Notes under the pieces: generated by a model | Databases searched by the model: none | Told to the model about the DNA's origin: nothing | Seen by the model: only the letters and a program-made list of their open reading frames with translations | In this document: one piece after another, positions 39,101 through 48,100 of the stretch | How positions within the stretch are numbered: the stretch's first letter is position 1 | Layout: the number at the start of each line of letters is the position of its first letter | Assembly: GCA_036023115.1 (NCBI GenBank) | Contig: JAYKKT010000061.1 | Coordinates: 13,419,501 to 13,483,500, forward strand | Direction: 5' to 3' | Length of the DNA stretch: 64,000 nucleotides | DNA from: Brasenia schreberi | Taxonomy: Eukaryota > Streptophyta > Magnoliopsida > Nymphaeales > Cabombaceae | Program-made: the position numbers and the translations under genes

Positions 39101-42100
39101 TAGGCCTTATATGAGTGCCTCATATTCAGTCACATTATTTGAACATGGAAAATCTACTCAGAATGCCATTGGGATTTCTCCCTTCTCGGGGGATACGAGA
39201 ATGATTCCCATGCTGCCCCTTGTTGATTCTTTGCCCCATCAAAGTACATTTTTCATACTTTATTCATTACAATAATTGGATAAAACATGGTTTTGTAATT
39301 CGTTTGCAAAGATGTCTTCATCGGGCATTTCGTTAGTATGAGATATGTATCTTCATGGGGTAACTCAGCCTCATGATCAGCTAGTTTTAGATCATACTCC
39401 ATTAAGAGGAGCTGCCATTTACCTAGCCTACCCGTTAGGATAGTTTTTCAAAAAGGTGCTTGATAGGGTCAAGTTTGGACACAATCCAAATTTCATGATC
39501 TAGGAAATAATGTCTAAACTTTTGGCAAGCCCACACCAAGGCCAAGCACGTTTTCTCCATGGCTTAATTTCTTTCATATGCCAATAGAGTTTTCGAAATG
39601 TAGTAAATAACATACTCCTTAAGACTATCAGCATCATATTAAGCAAGTAAGGCACCCAATGCATTCGTATGAATGAAAATGTAGAGCAATGAAGGTTTTT
39701 CTTGCTTTTGAGGTTTTAAAATTGGAGGATTTACCAAATAAGTTTTCAATCTTTCGAAAACTTTTTGGCAATCAAAATCCCAATCAAATTTTACCCCTTT
39801 TCTCAGAAGCCTATTGAAAGGTTCACATCTTGTTGCTAAGTTGGAGATGAATCTCCTAATTGCTTGGAGTCGACGTTGAAGGCTTCAGATTTGGGTTAAG
39901 TTGGAGGGTGGAGGCATATCTATGATGGCTCGACACTTAGAAGGGTCGACCTCTATGCCCCTTTGGCTAATCATGAACCATAAGAGTTTTCCCGATTGTA
40001 CTCCAAAAACACATTTTTGAGGGTTTAGTGGGTTTAGTTTTACTTTATAAAGCCTAATGCTTTCGAAAACCTTTTACAAAGATTCTATACGTGTGTATCG
40101 GGTTTTTGATTTTACCAAAAGATCATTCATATATACTTCTAAGAACTCATGGATTTGATCATGGAAAATAGTAGTCATGACTCTTTGGTATATGGCACCA
40201 ACATTTTTCAAACCAAAAGACATAACTGTGTAACAGTATGTGCCCCACGGTGTGGTAAAAGCAGTTTTGGCCTGATCATTTGGTGCTAACTTGATTTGGT
40301 TATAACCCGAATAGCCATCTATAAAGGTAAACATTTCATGATTTGTGCTATCCACTATCAAATCAATATTTGGAAGTGGAAAATTATCTTTTAGAGTGAC
40401 TTTATTCAAATTTCTAAAATCAATGCAAATACGAATTTTCCTATTGGATTTTTGAACTACAACAATATTTGAAAGCCATTGAGAATAAGCAATGGGTTTT
40501 ATAAATCCGTCTTTTAAAAGATCTTCTAAACCCTCTTTTACTTGGGAGTGAACATCGGGATGGATTTTCCTAAGCTTTTGTTTCACGGGTTTTGCATTTG
40601 GTTCTAAGGGTAGATGATGTTCTACGATCATAAGGTCTAATCTCGACATGTCTTCATAGGTCCATGCAAATACGTCTATGAATGATTTCAAGAATACAAT
40701 GAATGATGTATTTTTATGTTCATGCAAACAAGTACCTAGGACACCCTTGACCCAATTGGTCTTGGGTGGTGGCTCAGGGGTATGGATGAGTTATATCCTA
40801 AGGCATATCGACCCAAGTTAGGTAGATGCAAGATGGGTTCTAACTTACCTTGGTTTTTGGCTCCTAGACCTTTGTATGGTGTATCTCATGTTCAATAACA
40901 TATTCTAAGGCTTATTGAGTTTTGAAAAATTTTGATGAAGAGGATGACCTTGGAATAATGTATAATCAACAACATGGTTATGTACTTGAGTTTGCTTGGG
41001 TTTGCCTAGGAGATGTAAGGTTTGGATGGTGAAAGGCTTTGATTTTCCTAGGATACACACGACCCAAGGAGTGGGTGGCTTAGGATGTTTAGGGGTTCCT
41101 AGGAGATGGATGACCTTTAGAGGGTGAGACTTGGGCTCACCTTGGGGGTAGACGTTTTTGGGTGAGTTGGGCGTTCCCATAGCTCTCTTACTTGATGGGT
41201 CACTTGATAGGCAAGAGAAGCTTTGTATTCCCTTAAGGTGTAGGTCGTCTTCAACAAGAATCACCACCACTTGGTTATCCCATGAAAACTTTAGGCATTT
41301 ATAGAAGGTTGAAGGGACAGCTCGAAGGGAATGTAAAGACCTCCCTAACAAGTTGTAATGGGGGTTTATGTCTAAGACATTAAACAACCCCACATGTGAG
41401 ATATTGTCGACCTCTATGGGTAACTGTAAATGTAATAGGAGCCGTGGAGTTCCTGTACAAGGGAGGGCTAGGGCCAGCAAGGCCCTGGCCATAGCCGTTG
41501 GATTCCAACGGCTAGTGCTAGCTGGCCAACACTATGCCCATTTATTCTTCTTTGTTTGCTTCACATGTACAATGTAAATACTCTATAAATATTACTTCAA
41601 AACATGAATAAATTATGCTGTCTTGGTACAACTTTTGACTTGATCTTTGTATGCTTCCGCTCGCTTGTTTGACATATTTGAAGTTTGGCATCCATACTTG
41701 GATGCCGTTTGATTCTTGGCGATTTGTTGGATTCGATTCATGAAGCATCAACCTTCGACTATCGACAAATACTTACATGGTATCAGAGCCTCGGATCGAG
41801 GAAATCAAGTGCATTGGGAAGCGTGCCAAAGGTACAAAATTTGAAGAATCATATCAAACTTGAGGTTAGTTTAAATTTTTTTATTTTGCACAAAATGGAA
41901 GGCAAAAATGAGGTGTTTAGATGTATCTTAGACCCAAAATATTACCAAAGTTGGGCTAGGACTATGAAAAAGTATTTTTTGTCAAAAGATTTTTGGGACT
42001 ACATCGATGGAACCATAAAAGAACCAACTTTGAATATTGATGGTTTGAATGATGATGAAATTGTCAAAGCTCACGAAAAATACAAGCAAGATTTGAAATT

Positions 42101-45100
42101 GTGAGAGAAAATGAATGCAAAAATTACATGTATTATTTGTCAAAATGTGGATGAAAAGCTTAGAAATAAGATTAGTGTTTTTGAAAATGCTTTTGAAACT
42201 TGGGAATACTTGAAGAAACTTCATTTCCAAGATGATTTTATATTTCAAATTGATTTAATGGAAATGATGATAATGCTTAAACAAGAAAATCTAAGCATTA
42301 GAGACTATCACAATGAATTTTCGGAGTTATGGACTCAATTAAGAAGCTTTGATAAATTTGGAAATCTTCACAAACTATATGAATTTCAAGAATTTCTTGA
42401 CAATCAATATTTCTTTTTATTTATGCGTGGGTTAAGAGATGAGTTTGAAAATATTAGATCAAACCTTATATATAGAAAACCTAGACCTATAGGAGATTCC
42501 TTTTTGGCCGATCTTGTTACGCAAGAAACAAGATTGAAAAATATGAATGTCACCAAAGAAGCCGTGCTTGTCGCATCGAAACTGGGAGCCAATTTGAAGA
42601 CTTACAAGCCTCCACATGCAAAGAATAACGAAGGCATGTCAAAGAAGGCCATGGGACCGTGGCCTAACAAGGACACCATTTGTCACTATTGCAAGGAAAG
42701 TGGCCATATCAAAACCACTTGTCCTCTACTTCAGAAAAGGAGTGAAAACATGGGAGCCATAAAGGAAGGGGGAGTCTCGCCTAACAATATCAAGGCATAC
42801 ATAGAAGAGATGTTTAAAGAAAAGGCAAGCATATCCAGGAATGCTCTATCCACTTCTCATGGTATGTCTTAGTTTTTAGATTTCGGTGCATCTTTTCATA
42901 TGACACATAGTGAAAACTCTTTGATTGAATCTCATGAAACTATTGGAAAACATGTGTTTACAGTCGATGGGACAAAACTTCAAATCAAGAAAATAAGAAA
43001 CTTTGAAAAAGAAAATTTTAAGATTCAAAATGTAAGTTTTATACCAAAACTTAATTTAAACTTGCTTTCGATTCCTCAAATATGTGACAATAATTGTATA
43101 GTCACTTTGTACATTTGTACATACTGCAAATTGCTTTCATAATTATATAGTCACTTTTCACAATGATATATCTTATGAAAACCAAAGATGAGGTGAGGAA
43201 TATTCTTCCGATATACTGCAAATTTGTACATACTCAATTTCAGCGAACTATAAGATTTTCCGCAGTAATAATGGGGGTGAGTTTATGTCTCAATTTCTTA
43301 ATTCATATTTTCTGGCACATGGAATTTTACACCAAACCTCATGTGCCAATCTCCTCAACAAAAAGGGGTTGCAGAAAGGAAAAATAGACATATATTAGAG
43401 GTTGCAAGGACAATTCTCATTGGATGTAATGCCCCTAAATACTATTGGGTGAAGTGGTTTTGATTGCAATCTTCTTAATAAATCGTATGCCCAACAGAGT
43501 CCGCAGTGGAAATACTCTGTTCCATTTATTATGCCCTTCTCAGAAACAGTTTCATCTACTTCCAAGAGTGTTTGGTTGTACATGTTTTGCTCATATTCAT
43601 CTTGGTTTTCGGGATAAGTTAGATGCTCAATCGATCAAATGTATCTTTCTGGGATACTCTTTCACTCAAAAAGGGTACAAGTGTTATGATCAGTGTTATC
43701 CGTATCGCACCGTATCGTATCGTAAGATACAGGTTATCGTGCCGTATCGTACGATACGGCCCTTAACGCCCAAAATTTTTTTTTTTCAAATTTTTTTTTT
43801 CAATTTTTTTTTTCAAAATTTTTTTTTTCAAATTTTTTTTGCATGTTTCTGCCCTCTATTTCTCTCTCTTCACTTCCCTTAAAGGCATCCTCCAATATGC
43901 TTATAATTTGGGTTTATAATTTCATTTATTTAATAAAAATAATGTATAAAAAAAAAATTATGACAAAATCATTTCCCTTTCTGTTACAACTTTTAGGTAT
44001 ATTTTTGCTAACAGTTTCTAATTTCATAAGATCGTAAACAATTAAAAACATTTAGTTCTCTCGGTTCATTGAGTAGGGATTTCACAACTTCACTATTTTA
44101 AGGTTCACGTTACATGACTTCCATTGAGTTGAACATGATCAATGTGTGTGAGGCTTAACGCAGTCTGTGAAGTGAGAAATGAAGCTCATGCGTTAGTTAA
44201 AAAGCTAGTCTCCAATAAGAGAAAAAGGGGACATTATCAAGTAATAATATAACATCATTAAGGTGTCATAGACTCAATAATCAAAGAAATGGAGCTCTTT
44301 GTTTTGCTCACATATGAAAATTAGCAAATATGACAACTACATGTACAAAGATAGCAGTTTGTTAATTTTGATATATTACATGAGTGAATTATGGAAGATA
44401 ACGAAGAAAATGCACTCCTAAGTCCTAACTGAAGAAGACATTGCATGAATTAATTTGAAGTACAACAACATCATCAAGGAGAAGATGAAGATTATTTAGT
44501 TAATGATCCTGATACAAATTTACAATATGTAAAATATAAATGTATTTCATTTTTTGATTCAAAATATATAATTTTGGATGCAATTGTTCAATATTAAATG
44601 TTCAATTTGTGCTAAACTTTGCATTATATGAATTTAAAGCAATTACCAGATTTTTTCAAAATTTTCCAGAATTTTCTTGATTTTTTTCGGATTTTTACTA
44701 ATTTTATTGATTTTTTAAATAATTTTTATAGTTTTTTAATATTAAAGTACGATACGATACGATACGATACGATACGATACGCCCGTATCGTGGAGCCCAG
44801 CGATACGCGATACGATACGCGTCGGACAACACTGGTTATGATCCACTTAGAAGAAAACTATATGTTACGATGGATGTTACTTTTCATGAAGATACTCCAT
44901 TTTATAATCCATCAGAAGTTGATCCCTCATATATGCAAACTCCTTATATCATGCCACTTCCATGAGTCATAAATGATGAAGAAGAAGAAGAGACAACACC
45001 TCCTCAAGAAGAGAATATATAGGTATATACCAGAGGAGAAAGAAAGGTTGTCACAACTACCCTGGATCATAATTCCTCTCCAGAATCAGTTCCACATCAG

Positions 45101-48100
45101 ATTCGGGAATTTTCTCAGCATTCAAATAATGAGTTTGATAACTTACCCATTGCTATCAGAAAAGGAAAACGAAAAACAACAAAATATTCTTTGGAGAAAA
45201 TGGTATCTTACTCTAATTATCCCAAAGAATATCAGGTGTTTGTTATGAATGCAGACTCTACTCCTATACCGATGACATTTGAAGAAGCAAGACAACATCC
45301 AGAGTGGAAAACAACAATGAAAGAGGAAATTGCAGCCTTAGTAAGAAACAACACATGGGAATTGACCGATCTGCCTGCAGGATGGAAAACAGTGGGATGT
45401 AAGTGGGTATTTTTTGTAAAGTATAAAGCTGATGGTAATATAGAGAGATATAAAGCTAGACTAGTAGCTAAAGGATATAGCCAGTCATTTGGCATAGACT
45501 ATACAGAAACATTTGCTCCAGTTGCAAAGATGAACACTATTAGAATTATTCTGAGCCTGACAGTTAATAGAGGATGGCAATTATGGCAGTTAGATGTTAA
45601 GAATGCTTTTCTTCAGGGCGATCTTTTGGAAGATATTTATATGGACATACCTCTCGGGTATAATAATGGACAGACATAGAACAAAGTTTGTAAGTTAAAG
45701 AAATCACTTTATGGGTTGAAACAATCTCTATGGGCCTGGTTTGAAAAATTTAGTGATGGAGTTATGAAACTGGGTTTTAAGCAATGTGTTAGTGATCACA
45801 CACTCTTCATCAAACGAGATCAGAAGACTATTGTATTACTGGTATATGTGGATGACATTATCATTACAGGAGACGATGCTGAAGGCATAATCCATCTAAA
45901 GAAAAGGCTAAATACATTGTTTGACCTGAAAGATTTGGAGAAATTACATTGCTTCCTGGGAATAGAAGTAATTCATAAAGAAAGTAGTTTATTCTTAAGT
46001 CAAAGGAAATACATCCTAGACTTACTGAAAGAAACGAAAATGGAAGATTGTCGGATATGCATGGAATTCCTAAAGAAGATAATTTTGAGTCTGCAGAATC
46101 TTATAAAGATGTTGTTAAGTACTAGAGATTAGTAGAAAAGCATATATATGTAACTATCACGAGACCAGATATCAGCTTTGCAATTAGATATGCAAGTAGG
46201 TGGATGCATAGTCCTTCTAAACATCATATAAGTACAGTGTTTCATATTATTAGATATTTGAAATCTTCAATCACGTACGACTTGCTATATACCCCACATC
46301 CAACATTGGATATAGAAATATACTCAGATGCTGATTGGGCAGGTTCGAAGACTGATCGGAAGTCAACACCAGGATAAACTCAAGTACATGAATATGATGT
46401 CAGACTTTGAGTACATGGGCTAGGTGCAACCCACATGAATTGCATCAGACTTTGAGTGGGTGAGCTCAACTCACCCTAGTGTCTCTTGCTCGCCTGTAGT
46501 ATCTTGACTTGAGTCTTGACTTGGGTTTGGTCTAGTCCATGGTGGTTTCGACTTCCTTAGCCCACTCGAGACGTAATCCTTTGTCTTAGCCCATGCTTGA
46601 TGAGTGAATATGATCCTTGCCTTTTTCAATTTTGCTTCAAAATTGAATGGTCGATTGTGCCTTGACCCATTCCTTGCTCAACCTTCTTCCTAAATCCTCA
46701 ACGGGGCTTTTGCAACTTCATCCTTATCCTCTTTTGACCCAGGCTTTGTTCCATCTTTGATTAAATAAACTCTTTTTTTTTAACTTTAAAAACTTAGTTT
46801 TATAACTTCAAACTTTTAAAAACACATTTAATTTCAAAATGTTGTTTTTGGTATTTTATGAAATTTGCAGGTTGAATTCAAATTATGGATTTTAAAACAA
46901 GCCTATTGTTTTAAAAACTCTAAAACATGCTTGGATATATTTTTGAGAAATATTTTGGGGTGCTTACAACCATCACAAGTCCAGATATTGCACATGTTGT
47001 ACATACTGTAAGTCGGTTTCAATACTCTCCTACCTCTGTGCATATGAGTGTCGTTATGAGGACTGTTCGATATATTTGGCAGACAATGACTAAGGGAGTA
47101 TTTTTATCATCTTCATCTTTACTTCAATTAAATGCATATATTGATACTGATTGGGGTGGTGATCTCAATGATAAGCACTCCATAATTGGTTATTGTATTT
47201 TTCTTGACAACTCTCTTATCTCTTGGAAATGCAAGAAACAGCAAAAGGTGTCCCTTTCCTCTACTGAAGTTGAGTACCGCGCAATGGCCAACACGACCAC
47301 TGAATTGACTTAGCTGAGATGATTACTACAAGACTTAGGCGTGGTACTCGAGTTCACTCCAATTTTGTACTGCGACAATAAGAGTGTTATGTATATAGCT
47401 AACAACCACACATTTCATGAGTAGACCAAACATATCGAAATAGATTGTCACTATGTTCGTGAAGAGCATCTACATGGCAATTTGACACTACAGTTTGTTA
47501 GATCTCAGTATCAGCTTGCACATGTCTTCATCAAATCGCTACTCACTCCACGACTTCACTTCTTAGTTAGCAGACTTTCGGTATGACACCGTTAGTTTGA
47601 GGGAGGGTGTTAAAAGAGCACCAACGGCTACCTGAGGTAACCGTTGAGCCAGCCCCCAATGGCTACCTCAAGTAGCCGTTGGAGACTGGCAGGGGGTTGC
47701 CTGCCCCCTCTTAGTTCACTCTCACTCTCCTTCTCTCTTTTCTTCCCTTTCTCTCTTTTTCTGATGTATTCTATAAATACCTCTTGTAAATACTTTTCAT
47801 TCAAGCCTTTTGTGGCTAAATAATATTCTTTTTTTTAATATATTGTGCTTTTGTTGCATACGCTTTATTATAGCCTTTTTTCTAAGGCTTTTTTGAGTGA
47901 TATTTTGAGATGATATTCATCAACCTTCCGCTGTCACATTGAAACATCGTCTTCGTTACAATGCCCATTTAAGTCTCCTTCTAAACAAATCATCTCAATT
48001 TGTAGAATTCTTTGAATCACCTTATCTAACTCTTCCTAAAAAGCTGTCTTGATAGTATCTTCTAGTACTACTTGGGGTGCGTAAGCACAAACTATATTCA

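Larger units (their letters stand above)
38046..41424 (-). mobile_element. Ty3/gypsy (Tat-like) fragment without LTRs
   Basis: On the - strand, from 41424 downward: protease end ([23 protein letters not shown]), RT, RNase H, and integrase ending at about 38078. No LTR or target duplication is seen at either side; both ends abut copia LTRs. A short TTGGAACTC-AAATAGAGTC repeat at 38049 and 38171 marks the left junction. Confidence 0.78.
41425..43155 (+). mobile_element. Copia C: 5' part of a copia element of the copia B family
   Basis: LTR 41425-41777, primer site TGGTATCAGAGCC at 41778-41790, gag from 41895 and the start of protease. Sequence matches copia B (gag [17 protein letters not shown] ends) but in + orientation. 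It breaks off at about 43155, where a different copia family begins mid-integrase. No right LTR is found. Confidence 0.82.
43691..44834 (+). mobile_element. hAT4: internally deleted hAT derivative
   Basis: Exact 8-bp duplications GTTATGAT at 43683-43690 and 44835-44842. The left end CAGTGTTATCCGTATCGC and the right end (inverted CAGTGTTGTCCGACGCG) match hAT1. A piece of the transposase's last exon (acidic tail region) remains near 44380-44515, the rest is gone. It would need another copy's transposase to move. Confidence 0.9.
43163..46370 (+). pseudogene. Copia D1 pol (integrase end, RT, RNase H)
   Basis: Integrase remnants to 43690 ([33 protein letters not shown]), then after hAT4 the RT: 45191-45679 with [40 protein letters not shown] and [20 protein letters not shown], and 45716-46132 with [13 protein letters not shown] and [14 protein letters not shown] motifs are well kept; stops at 45677 and 46130 and poor RNase H show decay. 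Confidence 0.83.
43156..46375 (+). mobile_element. Copia D1: fragment of the copia D family, lacking both LTRs
   Basis: Begins mid-integrase with [12 protein letters not shown] and matches copia D2 (55972-64000) to the RNase H [12 protein letters not shown] block near 46330. A small hAT sits in it. It starts at a TTCACAATGAT stretch and ends after GAAGTCAACACCAGG. The absence of LTRs and the abrupt junctions suggest rearrangement. Confidence 0.8.
46969..47938 (+). mobile_element. Copia E: 3' end of a copia element
   Basis: RNase H coding sequence 46969-47585 followed by a purine tract GTTTGAGGGAGGG and an LTR. Everything before RNase H is missing. Its LTR differs from those of A, B/C, D and F, so it is another family. 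Confidence 0.8.

Noticed and set aside
41368..41577. Small + strand gene
   Set aside because: It crosses the gypsy/copia C junction and is made of LTR sequence.
37904..41777. Gypsy fragment as part of a complete gypsy with LTRs at 37904 and 41425
   Set aside because: The flanking repeats belong to two different copia families and have the copia primer site, so they do not pair with the gypsy.
44750..44790. Independent (GATAC)n microsatellite
   Set aside because: The same arrays occur at matching places in the other hAT copies, so they belong to the element ends.
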